NCBI GenBank assembly: GCA_963974485.1
Contig: CAXBBS010000005.1
Span: forward strand, 113,813-177,812
Direction of reading: 5' to 3'
DNA from: JAALKW01 sp963974485
GTDB taxonomy: Bacteria > Pseudomonadota > Gammaproteobacteria > Legionellales > Legionellaceae
DNA: 64,000 nucleotides
Each line of letters starts with the position of its first letter. Within the stretch, counting starts at the first letter, position 1. This document shows positions 7,585 through 16,131 of this stretch, one piece after another. The position numbers and the translations under genes were made by a program. The notes beneath the pieces were generated by a model. It was not told the DNA's origin. It did not search any database and saw only the letters and a list, made by a program, of their open reading frames with translations.

Positions 7585-9381
7585 TTATGTTGCTGAATCT
7601 TGGATTAACCATGTTCGGGTAGGTGATGTCGTGCTCGTTTTTATCCAAAGCAGAGAGGGCGTTGCGTCATGTTTTTTAAGTGCGGTATGGCTATGTAAGG
7701 CAACTGAAAAAGGATATTTTTTATTCACGCTTTGTAAAGCTGACCAAACAGCATGCGCATCGTCTGATTGATCGTCTATCAATAGGTGGTCGTCTCGATA
7801 AATAACCGCAACAGGTTTGCCTTTGAGCGCACGCTTTAAGGCAAGTTCAATATGACGCCATTTTTTGGCATGTTCTCGTGTTGTTTCTATTTTGACGGGA
7901 TGTTCTTGAAAGGCGATACGATCGTGCGCATGTAGAGCGTGTTTTTGAGTATCGTTGCTGGGGGTTTGCTTTAAGAAAAAAGAGCATAATTTATCAACCA
8001 GTGAGGCATAATGCCAGGTGATTTTAGTTTTGGTTGTGGGGCCTTTGTTGATGTAAATAGCAAAGGCCAAGGTGTGTCCATTGGTGGTATACATGTAGCC
8101 AGAGAGGCTGGTAATGCCCGACATTGTGCCTGTTTTTGCACGAATAAAGCCTTGTTCGGAAGGTTTTTGTAAACGTTTACTGAGCGTACCGTCACGTCCT
8201 GCTACGGGAAGCGCTGAAATATATTCATACGCAAGCGGAAAGCGAGCATGAAGAAATTTCAGTAATCCGACCGTTTGTTTTGGGGTGAGTTGGTCGAGTC
8301 GTGATAACCCGGATCCATCCCGAAGGACCGCTGTTTTCATGGATATATTGGTTTCTTGTTCGATAAAATTTTTAATAATGGGCTCGGCTTTTCTCCAATT
8401 CACAGGTGAGCCATGTAACACTTCTGCTGTGTGTAAATACAGACTTTCGGCATATAAGTTATCCGATGTTTTTAAGGTTGTTTCTAAAAGACCGGCGATA
8501 GATTTTGATTGATGTGTACCTAAAAGCAGAGCTGTTTTGGGCTTTTTTCCAAATTTAATTTTGCCGTTTAATATAATATCCATTTTTTTAAAATCCGATA
8601 TTATATGAGCTTTTGCATAGCGGGTTGGATTTTTTATGGCGAGTTTTTGCTGACCAGACCATTGACTGAGTCCAATGCATCCACGGATGGTGAGTTGATT
8701 TTTTTTATCCATAACATAGCTTAGGCCACAGCCTTTTGCGGTCGTTTTAGTGATGACATCATTACGTAACGTTATGCCAGCGTTGGTGGTATTGAGCTCG
8801 ATGCGCGCGTTTTGACCGGCGCGAGCAGCGGGATTCACGGTAACAATCAGCCGGTTTTCATCTAAAATAAGGGGTGCCAGTGGAGCACCGTAACCATGTG
8901 TTAAGTCTTTTTCTGACCAACCCGGTCCGTAGGGATCGATACCATGACGCGCGCTGACAAGAATAATATTGCCATCAATACGCTTAACACCCCAGGTTTT
9001 TAGCGTAGCGAGTAAGTCTGTTAGGTCTTCATTTTTAAAGGATGGATCGCCGGGTAAATAAAGATATACAGAGCCTTTTAAAACACCCTCTTCTAAGCGT
9101 GTCGCATCGGTACTTAATTCATTTTTAAATTGATAGTTGGGTCCTAAGGCGAGTAGGGCGGCCGCATCTGAAAATAATTTCATGTTACTTGCAGGAATAA
9201 ACGTTTTGGACGCATTGCGTGAGTACAGTGTTTCACCTGTGTTGAGATCGACCACCAGCGCGCCGAGATTAATCGCAGGATCGACTTGTTTAAGGATGTT
9301 CTCCACATCAATAGGCACCGGTGTCGCCCATGAGGTGAGACTCAGCATGAATAGCGTAAAGCTTGGGAAAATCCTTTTCAT
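7585..9381 (-). CDS. dacB: D-alanyl-D-alanine carboxypeptidase/endopeptidase (PBP4 type) with extra C-terminal region
   Basis: Periplasmic peptidoglycan hydrolase of the DacB/PBP4 class. A signal peptide ends near residue 19 (SWA-TP). The penicillin-binding motifs are in order: SNMK with the active Ser65-Lys68, then SDN in KTSDNLYAES, then KTG in AKTGTMSG. It is 598 residues, about 120 longer than typical DacB. The extra C-terminal part (from about 478) is charged, ends in a Ser/Thr-rich tail, and matches nothing I know. I start at ATG 9381, which has AGGTTG upstream, rather than at a TTG two codons earlier. It lies downstream of the GltB-like gene on the same strand, separated by a small inverted repeat. 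Confidence 0.92.
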   Translation of the reverse strand: MKRIFPSFTLFMLSLTSWATPVPIDVENILKQVDPAINLGALVVDLNTGETLYSRNASKTFIPASNMKLFSDAAALLALGPNYQFKNELSTDATRLEEGVLKGSVYLYLPGDPSFKNEDLTDLLATLKTWGVKRIDGNIILVSARHGIDPYGPGWSEKDLTHGYGAPLAPLILDENRLIVTVNPAARAGQNARIELNTTNAGITLRNDVITKTTAKGCGLSYVMDKKNQLTIRGCIGLSQWSGQQKLAIKNPTRYAKAHIISDFKKMDIILNGKIKFGKKPKTALLLGTHQSKSIAGLLETTLKTSDNLYAESLYLHTAEVLHGSPVNWRKAEPIIKNFIEQETNISMKTAVLRDGSGLSRLDQLTPKQTVGLLKFLHARFPLAYEYISALPVAGRDGTLSKRLQKPSEQGFIRAKTGTMSGITSLSGYMYTTNGHTLAFAIYINKGPTTKTKITWHYASLVDKLCSFFLKQTPSNDTQKHALHAHDRIAFQEHPVKIETTREHAKKWRHIELALKRALKGKPVAVIYRDDHLLIDDQSDDAHAVWSALQSVNKKYPFSVALHSHTALKKHDATPSLLWIKTSTTSPTRTWLIQDSAT

Positions 9382-9410
9382 AAGCAATCAACCTTTTTAT
9401 GTGATCTAAA

Positions 9411-9429
9411 TTTATGTGACCCACATAAA
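9411..9429. repeat. Small inverted repeat between the GltB-like gene and dacB
   Basis: TTTATGTG (9411-9418) and CACATAAA (9422-9429) form an 8-bp stem with a 3-nt centre. TTTATGTGA is also repeated at about 9396. It is AT-rich and could be a weak terminator or an operator before dacB. Confidence 0.4.
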
Positions 9430-9467
9430 AATAATAGCCTAAAAAAAGAAACTTTGTTTATTCGTAC

Positions 9468-11000
9468 TTATTCGTATTCAGGAAGCGGCTTTTGGTTAGG
9501 AAAAATATCGGCCAGTGAAACAGAAAATCCATCTTCACGAACAATACGCGCATGAGCGCGCTGTAATTGACGAGGTTCATCCACACCGCACGAATGACAA
9601 AGCGTGTTAACTTCAGACGCCATGTTGTTAGCATAATTAAAAACACGCTCAGCTTTATCTTCAATAACCAGGCCACGTTGTAGACGAGGATTATGCGTGG
9701 TAATGCCGGTTGGACAGGTGTTTTGATGGCATTTCATGGATTGGATACACCCCAAGGCAAAAAGAAATCCTCGGGCTGAATTAATCAAGTCGGCACCTGC
9801 ACATAAAGCCCAGGTTACGTCGGCTGGCGTAATCAGTTTGCCGCTGACAATAATTTTAATACGCTCACGAAGGTTATAGAGTACTAAAATATCAACAAGC
9901 TTAGGAAGCGATTCAGAGACAGGAATACCCATGTAGTCCATCAAGCCTTGAGGAGAGGCTCCTGTGCCACCATCGGCGCTATCAAGCGTAATAAAGTCAG
10001 GTGCAGATGCTATGCCGCGTTGATGAATCGCTAGACATAAATCATGAAGCCATTCATAACTCCCCAAGACAAATTTACACCCGACCGGTTTTCCCGTAAT
10101 GTCTCGGATGTGTTGAGTCATGTTTAAGAGTTCATCAACATTGCCAATATCAGGGTGCCGGTTTGGACTGATTGAATCTTGGTGAGCCGGTATTCCTCGA
10201 ATGTCAGCAACTTCTTGTGTGACTTTGATCGCCGGAAGAATACCGCCTTTACCTGGTTTTGCGCCTTGGCTTAATTTGATCTCGAACATCTTGACCTGTG
10301 ATTTTTTTGCGAGTTCACCTAATTTTTTGTCTGATAGATTGCCGTGTTGATCGCGTACACCGTATTTAGCCGTACCAATTTGAACAACCAAATCACAACC
10401 ACCTTCCAGGTGATAGGGTGACACCCCACCTTCACCGGTATTGAGCCAGCAGCCTGCTTTTTTTGCGCCTTGGGCCAGTGCGAGTATTGCTGGTTTCGAT
10501 ATGGATCCATAACTCATACCGGAAATATGAAACAGGTGCTTGGATAGGTAGGGTATTTTACAATAAGGGCCTAATGTTAGGGGTTCGATATTGACACTGC
10601 TTGAAGATAACACGGGAAAAGGGGCGCTCACAAAATACATGGTTCCTGTACGATTAAGCGGGCGTGTTGAACCGAAGCCGATGGTGGTATCCACGTGCTT
10701 TGCGGCGCGATAAACCCAATTACGTTCAGCGCGGTTAAAGGGGAGTTCTTCTCGGTCATTGGTAAAAAAATATTGACGAAAAAATTCACCCAAATATTCA
10801 CTCCAATAACGAAAATGTCCAATCAGAGGAAAGTTACGAAGAATCGCATGCTTTTTTTGATACCTATCCCGAACAACAATCACCAGGATGATCAGCAGTA
10901 AGCTAAAAAATAGAATACGTGAGATGAGCTGATCGGCAATCATGGATAGCATCAGTAAAGGGTATTTTTCATCTGAAAGGCTGGATAGTAAGGGGACCAC
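9468..11000 (-). CDS. FMN-binding glutamate synthase domain protein (GltB-like), membrane-anchored
   Basis: 510 residues. A hydrophobic N-terminal helix (about residues 28-45) is followed by the FMN-binding TIM-barrel domain of the large subunit of glutamate synthase. The segment from GMSYGSISKPAILALAQGA through TGEGGVSPYH is family-typical. So are TLDSADGGTGASPQGL and the three-cysteine iron-sulfur motif in CIQSMKCHQNTCPTGIT. The glutaminase domain of true GltB is absent. Such stand-alone proteins are widespread and usually called FMN-binding glutamate synthase family proteins. Their reaction is not settled. The start is a GTG; a later in-frame ATG (residue 17) is an alternative. Confidence 0.88.
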   Translation of the reverse strand: MVPLLSSLSDEKYPLLMLSMIADQLISRILFFSLLLIILVIVVRDRYQKKHAILRNFPLIGHFRYWSEYLGEFFRQYFFTNDREELPFNRAERNWVYRAAKHVDTTIGFGSTRPLNRTGTMYFVSAPFPVLSSSSVNIEPLTLGPYCKIPYLSKHLFHISGMSYGSISKPAILALAQGAKKAGCWLNTGEGGVSPYHLEGGCDLVVQIGTAKYGVRDQHGNLSDKKLGELAKKSQVKMFEIKLSQGAKPGKGGILPAIKVTQEVADIRGIPAHQDSISPNRHPDIGNVDELLNMTQHIRDITGKPVGCKFVLGSYEWLHDLCLAIHQRGIASAPDFITLDSADGGTGASPQGLMDYMGIPVSESLPKLVDILVLYNLRERIKIIVSGKLITPADVTWALCAGADLINSARGFLFALGCIQSMKCHQNTCPTGITTHNPRLQRGLVIEDKAERVFNYANNMASEVNTLCHSCGVDEPRQLQRAHARIVREDGFSVSLADIFPNQKPLPEYE

Positions 11001-11126
11001 AAACGCTCCTTCGCTCGAAAGTGAGTTTTATCATACTAAGACGTAAGGTACGGAGCAAGCAAAGTGAGATATGTTGTATACTATGTTTCTCAATGCACGG
11101 TATTTATTTCTGAGGAATAGAGCAAA

Positions 11127-12113
11127 ATGTTCAGACGCACGTTATCCGCCCCAAAATTATTAAGTGATCACATGCCTTTTTTAGCAGAAAGCGATGGTAT
11201 GTGTGTAATGAGTTGGAATATTTTGTGCCAAATGAAGTTTAATAGCATCTGGGAATATTTTAATAATGGATTTACTTGTCGTGATGAATCGGATGAGGAG
11301 TATCGTCATCGTTTAAGCCATATCGCTGCCCAATTAAGCGCAATCAACGAAGATGATAGACGTTCAGTGATATGTTTACAGGAATGTCCAGAAACACCAG
11401 AGTTACGTGAGCAATTGATTGCCGATATTACAAAGCAACCAGCTTTCTCGGGTTACCGTGCTCGGTTATTTAACAACACAGAGGATGAGTATTACTTGAT
11501 CACCATGTATGACGGTAACATGTATCATGAAGATGAAGCACGAACTAATCAAATACAAGCCGTGGTATTGAAGCAAGGATTAGTCGGTCGAATTCTACCG
11601 TTGGTCCTCGTCAATCGCGTGTCTGGTGACATGACTGTTGTGATTAATGTACATGCGAATTTCTCTCAGGCGATCACGCAAGATATTATTTGCTTGGAAA
11701 AGCAAATAAAATGTTTAGGTATCACGAATATCCTGCTGATCGGTGATTTTAATCGCGATTTAGTTTCGCAGTCGGATGATTATTCTCAGCACGATGTTTC
11801 GTTAGCCTTGGATGCTTCTCGATTATTCGGTGATACTCTCCAGGTGCAAGCCTCAAATTCTGCTTCGTTTTGTTCCACATATGACAGAACAACCTCAAGC
11901 TGTGGTCAACGGCTTGAAACACGTGATGGCGTCATGTCTTCTTTCGAGGTCAAGCTCGTACCGATGTATGCTATGAATGCGCCAAAAAACGCGTTGAGTT
12001 TTGCTCATCCAGTATCAAAGGCATTAAGCTTTATTCCCGAACGTTTTTGCAATCTTGAGGTAGCTGAATTACCAGATATAATCGATGTATCGGCATCCAC
12101 GTTAAACTTATGA
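11127..12113 (+). CDS. Endonuclease/exonuclease/phosphatase-fold protein, apparently circularly permuted; candidate effector
   Basis: 328 residues with no signal peptide. The EEP-fold catalytic residues can all be placed: Trp30-Asn31 in SWNIL, Glu86 in CLQEC, His176 in NVHANF, and Asp207/Asn209 in IGDFN. The final family motif, Ser-Asp-His-x-Pro, normally sits at the C-terminus. Here it is at residues 13-17 (SDHMPF), ahead of the first motif. No SDH is seen in the C-terminal part, so the fold looks circularly permuted. Possible activities are nuclease, deadenylase or phosphoinositide/phospholipid phosphatase. It is a single gene with a TATACT -10 at 11077-11082. Delivery by Dot/Icm is inferred from context only. 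Confidence 0.75.
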   Translation: MFRRTLSAPKLLSDHMPFLAESDGMCVMSWNILCQMKFNSIWEYFNNGFTCRDESDEEYRHRLSHIAAQLSAINEDDRRSVICLQECPETPELREQLIADITKQPAFSGYRARLFNNTEDEYYLITMYDGNMYHEDEARTNQIQAVVLKQGLVGRILPLVLVNRVSGDMTVVINVHANFSQAITQDIICLEKQIKCLGITNILLIGDFNRDLVSQSDDYSQHDVSLALDASRLFGDTLQVQASNSASFCSTYDRTTSSCGQRLETRDGVMSSFEVKLVPMYAMNAPKNALSFAHPVSKALSFIPERFCNLEVAELPDIIDVSASTLNL

Positions 12114-12123
12114 TTCGGAGTAC

Positions 12124-12168
12124 ATCATGGTTCAGAGGGCATGGCTGGGTGTCATGGCGAACCATGAT
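12124..12168. repeat. Inverted repeat between the EEP-fold gene and yqgE
   Basis: ATCATGGTTC (12124-12133) and GAACCATGAT (12159-12168) are perfect 10-bp arms around a 25-nt loop that itself repeats CATGGC. There is no T-run, so its role (mRNA end, operator) is open. Confidence 0.45.
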
Positions 12169-12224
12169 AATTCATCTATACTTTAAGTGAGTTTGAATTA
12201 AATACATGAGTTTAGGAGGTCTTC

Positions 12225-12785
12225 ATGGGCGCACCGTTAGCACTCAGAAACCATTTATTGGCAGCCATGCCGTCGCTGCACGGTACACCGTTTGAGCGTA
12301 GTGTGATTTATGTGTGTGAACATCAACCGGAAGGTGCGGTTGGGCTTATGATTAATCGGCCTCTTGAATACCCGATGAGCTTTATGTTTGATCAACTGCA
12401 GATTGAATCCGACAGTTCAGAACAAAATAATAAACCGCTGTTATTTGGTGGGCCTATGCAGCCTGAACGGGGTTTTGTGATTCATCGTCCGTTGGGCGCG
12501 TGGCGCTCCAGCTTACTTCTTGACGATGACGTGACCATCACGACCTCGAATGATATCATCCGCGCCATTGCTGAAAATAATGGTCCTAAAGATGTTTTGG
12601 TGGCTTTAGGATTTGTTGCGTGGGGGGGCGGTCAGTTGGATAAAGAAATTGAAGAACAATGGCTGGTTTGTCCGTATGAACCCGAGTTGCTTTATGAGGT
12701 ACCTTTTGACGAACGCTGGGAAAAAACAGCCGAGACCATCGGTGTGAATGTCATGCAAATCATGCCAGGAGCAGGCCATGCCTGA
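12225..12785 (+). CDS. yqgE: YqgE/AlgH family protein
   Basis: 186 residues of the conserved YqgE (DUF179, AlgH) family. The signature region is GTPFERSVIYVCEHQPEGAVGLMINRP near the N-terminus, with FGGPMQPERGFVIH in the middle and GFVAWGGGQLDKEI later. An AGGAGG ribosome-binding site precedes the ATG. The biochemical role is unknown; in Pseudomonas the name AlgH reflects an effect on alginate genes. It overlaps ruvX by 8 bases, the usual gammaproteobacterial yqgE-ruvX pairing. Confidence 0.93.
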   Translation: MGAPLALRNHLLAAMPSLHGTPFERSVIYVCEHQPEGAVGLMINRPLEYPMSFMFDQLQIESDSSEQNNKPLLFGGPMQPERGFVIHRPLGAWRSSLLLDDDVTITTSNDIIRAIAENNGPKDVLVALGFVAWGGGQLDKEIEEQWLVCPYEPELLYEVPFDERWEKTAETIGVNVMQIMPGAGHA

Positions 12786-13197
12786 TCCCGTCTACTTGGG
12801 ATTCGATTTCGGATATAAACGTATAGGTGTCGCGGTAGGACAGCGCTTAACGTGTACAGCAACCCCGTTATCTACATTAAAAGCCACCGACGGCGCACCA
12901 AACTGGGATATCATCGCCGAGCTGATTCAGCAGTGGCGACCGACCGCTTTGATTGTCGGTTTTCCAACACGGGCAGACGATGGCCCTTTGTATGTCACCA
13001 AACCAGCTAAACGTTTTGCTGATAGACTTCACGGACGATTTCAGCTACCTGTGTATTTAGAGGATGAGCGCTTGTCTACGATTGAAGCGCGTGCCTTATT
13101 ATTTGAAAAAGGTGGGTACCGTAAGATTAAAAACTCAGAAGTGGATAGTCTTGCAGCCTGTGTTATTCTGGAGCAATGGCTTCAGCAAGCGGAGTAA
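12778..13197 (+). CDS. ruvX: Putative pre-16S rRNA nuclease / Holliday junction resolvase-like YqgF
   Basis: 139 residues of the YqgF/RuvX RNase H-like family, implicated in maturation of the 5' end of 16S rRNA. The first acidic motif is LGFDFGYKRIGVAVG, the central one IVGFPTRADDG, and the third YLEDERLSTIEA, with the last acidic residue in SEVDSLAACVIL. The ATG at 12778, inside the end of yqgE, gives the family's normal N-terminus. An upstream in-frame ATG at 12748 would add ten atypical residues. pyrB follows 6 bases after its stop. Confidence 0.93.
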   Translation: MPDPVYLGFDFGYKRIGVAVGQRLTCTATPLSTLKATDGAPNWDIIAELIQQWRPTALIVGFPTRADDGPLYVTKPAKRFADRLHGRFQLPVYLEDERLSTIEARALLFEKGGYRKIKNSEVDSLAACVILEQWLQQAE

Positions 13198-13203
13198 TTA
13201 TAC

Positions 13204-14127
13204 GTGAAACATTTTCTTGATGTGGATCAATTATCGTCTAATAATGTGTTGAAGCTTATCGAACGCGCTCTTTTTTTTAAATTATCGTCGCGTCAAGATG
13301 TTCCGAATTATCCAACGTATCCAGGTGTTGTGCTGCTGCATGTTTTTTATGAAAACAGTACGCGTACACAGCTTAGTTTTGACTTGGCCGCCAAGCATCT
13401 TGGTTTAACGGTATTGAATCTTGATCCCAAGCGCTCGTCTGAAAGCAAAGGCGAAGCCATGCAGGATATGTGTCAAACGTTTGCGGCGATGGGGGTGCGT
13501 TTGATGGTGATACGACATCCTGAGGATGGGGCGTTGCAGGCGTTGTCGCGTGTGGTTCCAAAATCGTTACAATTAGTGAATGCTGGCGACGGGATGCATG
13601 CGCATCCAACGCAAGCAATGCTCGACATCATGACCATCATGGAGCACCAGCTCAAACCCCAGGATATTAAAATTGCGTTGGTCGGTAATATTCGACATTC
13701 ACGTGTTGCCCAATCGCTACAGCGTTTGTGTCGAGTGCTTGATGTGGGTAAATTAACTTTGGTGGGTCCTGAAGCGTGGCTCCCTAAAAATATTATTTAT
13801 GGTGAGGCGACGTCGTCACTTCAAGAAGGATTAAACAATGCTGATGTGGTGATGACACTGCGTGTTCAGCACGAACGTTTTTCAGCAGATGATAAAGATG
13901 CATGTGATTTGGCAACGTATCGAGAAAATTATGCCATTACTTCGAGCACGCTTAGATATGCAAAACAGAATGCGCTTGTGATGCACCCAGGTCCCATGAA
14001 TCGAGGAGTCGAAATCGACAGTGATGTGGCTGATGGTGCTCAATCATGTATTCTTCAGCAAGTTCAAAACGGTGTGTTTATGCGTATGGCGATTTTGGAG
14101 TGGTTGATTCAGTCGGCTTCTTTTTAG
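13204..14127 (+). CDS. pyrB: Aspartate carbamoyltransferase catalytic subunit
   Basis: Transfers a carbamoyl group to aspartate in pyrimidine synthesis. At 307 residues it is standard length. Family motifs are the carbamoyl-phosphate loop ENSTRTQLSFDLAAK, the HPTQAMLDIMT motif, VGNIRHSRVAQSL and MHPGPMNRGVEID. The loop reads STRTQ where most family members have STRTR, one residue worth noting. No pyrI or inactive pyrC-like gene follows, so the regulatory partner, if any, is elsewhere. It is translationally close to ruvX. Confidence 0.95.
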   Translation: MKHFLDVDQLSSNNVLKLIERALFFKLSSRQDVPNYPTYPGVVLLHVFYENSTRTQLSFDLAAKHLGLTVLNLDPKRSSESKGEAMQDMCQTFAAMGVRLMVIRHPEDGALQALSRVVPKSLQLVNAGDGMHAHPTQAMLDIMTIMEHQLKPQDIKIALVGNIRHSRVAQSLQRLCRVLDVGKLTLVGPEAWLPKNIIYGEATSSLQEGLNNADVVMTLRVQHERFSADDKDACDLATYRENYAITSSTLRYAKQNALVMHPGPMNRGVEIDSDVADGAQSCILQQVQNGVFMRMAILEWLIQSASF

Positions 14128-14171
14128 TTTTTATTTGCTTGTTTTATGGTCGAACGTAACGTTGCCATCGT

Positions 14172-14202
14172 TTATTGAAGTCGCAAATTGCGACTTCAAT
14201 AA
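14172..14202. repeat. Perfect 15-bp inverted repeat between convergent pyrB and comM
   Basis: TTATTGAAGTCGCAA (14172-14186) and its exact complement (14188-14202) flank a single base. It lies between two convergent genes, where a bidirectional terminator is expected. The stem is long and lacks a strong T-tract, so a dispersed palindromic repeat is an alternative. Confidence 0.65.
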
Positions 14203-14224
14203 CATCTAGAGTCCTTGCAATGAT

Positions 14225-15748
14225 TCAAATTTTAGTTTGCAGCGTTTGTTTATAAGATAAAGCCTGCTTTAAGTCTTTGCAGCTTACGGCTTCTCGGCTA
14301 TCTATATCAGCAATGGTGCGTGCAATTTTAAGTAAGCGATGGAACGCACGAGCTGAAAGCTTGAGCTGGCTTAGTATTTTATTGAGTAAATTTTTTTCAT
14401 CGGTACCGAACGCACAATGCGTTTCGCATGTTTTAGGATTTAAAAATGCATTCAGCATGCCTTGACGGTTGATTTGACGCGCCCGAATATTCGTTATATT
14501 GGCACGAATACGGCCACTTTCATCGGCGGGAGCCTCGTTAGGCTTTAAGAGTTCATCTTTTGTGAGTGCTTGGACCACAATATGCATATCAATACGGTCA
14601 AGTAGGGGGCCCGATAGCTTGGATAAGTAACGGTTAATGCGGTCAGGCGTGCACAGACAGGTCATGTTGGCATTGCCTGCGTGGCCGCAAGGGCAGGGAT
14701 TCATGGCAGCAATGAGTTGGAACTTTGCAGGAAACTCAGCTTGAGCTGCCGCGCGTGAAATACAAACAGAGCCTGATTCCAGAGGCTCGCGTAGCGTTTC
14801 GAGGACACGGCGATTAAACTCAGGAAGTTCATCTAAAAATAATACGCCATGATGTGCAAGTGAGATTTCACCGGGCTTGGGAGGATTGCCTCCCCCCACA
14901 AGGGCAACGGGTGAGGCTGTGTGGTGGGGGGAGCGAAAAGGAGGCTCGTGCCAGCGATGTGTGCTTGGGAGCCTGCCACGTGTTGAATGAATGGCCGCTG
15001 ATTCAAGCGTTTGGGTTTCGTCAAGTTCGGGGAGCAGAGTTGTGAAGCGCTTGGCAAGCATGGTTTTTCCACTGCCGGGAGGGCCTGAGAGCAATAAGCT
15101 ATGGCCGCCGCTTGCTGCAATTTCAAACGCGCGTTTTGCATGGTGCTGGCCTTTCACATCAGACCAGTCCAGTAAGGCATCACTTGATTTGACGGGGGTG
15201 TATTCAGGAAGTGCTTGGAGTGCTTCCCCGTGGCAAATATAATTGCAGAGTTCACGTAGATTTTTGGCGCTAAACACGGCGTCATACTGTGCAATGCTTG
15301 CTTCGGCAGCATTGGCTTCAGCAATAATCAGCATTTTTTGTTCACGTCGCGCAGCCAGCACAACAGGAATAATAGAAGTAATACCACGCAACTCACCGTT
15401 TAGGGCGAGCTCACCTATAAATTCATGGCATGTGAGTGGTCCGAGAGGTATTTGGCCTGAGGCGGCTAAAATACCGAGGGCGATAGGCACATCAAAGCCA
15501 CTGCCTGTTTTGGGTAAATCAGCTGGGGCTAAATTGACGGTAATACGACGGTTAGGAAATTCAAACTGACTGTTTAAAATTGCGCTGCGAACGCGGTCTT
15601 TGCTTTCACGGACGGCTGTTTCTGCAAGGCCTACAATGGTAAACGAGGGTAATCCATTCGATAAATGGACTTCAACAGCAACCGACTGGGCGTGTATGCC
15701 GAGCGTGCTGCGTGTTTGGGTGACGGCGAGGTTCATGGGCGCACTCAT
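14225..15748 (-). CDS. comM: ComM/YifB family Mg-chelatase-like AAA+ ATPase
   Basis: 507 residues. The N-terminal ChlI/Lon-protease-like fold carries family sequences such as ESKDRVRSAILNS and NLAPADLPKTGSGFDVPIAL. The Walker A motif is SGPPGSGKTML, Walker B is GVLFLDELPEF, and a C-terminal region contains FGTDEKNLL and the helical SARAFHRLLKIARTIAD. ComM is a hexameric helicase that drives branch migration during natural transformation in Vibrio and relatives. Translation may begin at Met1 or Met5. The gene is monocistronic here, between a terminator upstream and the palindrome downstream. Confidence 0.94.
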   Translation of the reverse strand: MSAPMNLAVTQTRSTLGIHAQSVAVEVHLSNGLPSFTIVGLAETAVRESKDRVRSAILNSQFEFPNRRITVNLAPADLPKTGSGFDVPIALGILAASGQIPLGPLTCHEFIGELALNGELRGITSIIPVVLAARREQKMLIIAEANAAEASIAQYDAVFSAKNLRELCNYICHGEALQALPEYTPVKSSDALLDWSDVKGQHHAKRAFEIAASGGHSLLLSGPPGSGKTMLAKRFTTLLPELDETQTLESAAIHSTRGRLPSTHRWHEPPFRSPHHTASPVALVGGGNPPKPGEISLAHHGVLFLDELPEFNRRVLETLREPLESGSVCISRAAAQAEFPAKFQLIAAMNPCPCGHAGNANMTCLCTPDRINRYLSKLSGPLLDRIDMHIVVQALTKDELLKPNEAPADESGRIRANITNIRARQINRQGMLNAFLNPKTCETHCAFGTDEKNLLNKILSQLKLSARAFHRLLKIARTIADIDSREAVSCKDLKQALSYKQTLQTKI

Positions 15749-15769
15749 TATTTAATTAAGTTAAGTTGG

Positions 15770-15800
15770 ACAAAAACATCCCAAATTCCGTAGGGATGTT
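15770..15800 (-). terminator. Intrinsic terminator downstream of ubiK
   Basis: Read on the minus strand, AACATCCC pairs perfectly with GGGATGTT across a 10-nt loop and is followed by TTTTTG. It ends the fthC-EVE-ubiK transcript before comM begins. Confidence 0.75.
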
Positions 15801-15851
15801 CGAGTACAATAGCCGAATTTAATGAGGTGCGCTATGAGTTTTAAGTGCAAA

Positions 15852-16106
15852 TTAAGCTGTTTTTGTATTCGTGTTCACGTATTCATCAAGCTGCTTCTGA
15901 AGTGTTTCAACTTTTTCACGTGTACGTGCTAGAACTTTGACTTGGGCATCAAATTCTTCGCGTGTGACAACATCCAGTTGTGCAAAGCCTGTCTGTAAAA
16001 TCGATTTAAACGTCGCTTGCATATCGGCTTCGATGGTATGTAGGCTGGAAGGCATGGCGGCGTATAATTTTGTTGCAATATCGTCGAGTTGGCTGGGGTT
16101 GAACAT
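15852..16106 (-). CDS. ubiK: Ubiquinone biosynthesis accessory factor UbiK (BMFP/YqiC family)
   Basis: 84 residues, the usual size of the family. It begins MFNPSQLDDIATKLYAAMPS and continues with a short amphipathic segment. The second half is a coiled coil (TREEFDAQVKVLARTREKVETLQKQLDEY), as in YqiC proteins that form trimers and bind UbiJ and lipids. The start at 16106 has GGAG upstream and matches the family N-terminus; a longer reading from 16166 does not. It ends the three-gene minus-strand operon. Confidence 0.92.
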   Translation of the reverse strand: MFNPSQLDDIATKLYAAMPSSLHTIEADMQATFKSILQTGFAQLDVVTREEFDAQVKVLARTREKVETLQKQLDEYVNTNTKTA

Positions 16107-16131
16107 ACGTAAAAATCTCCAATAATAATGA

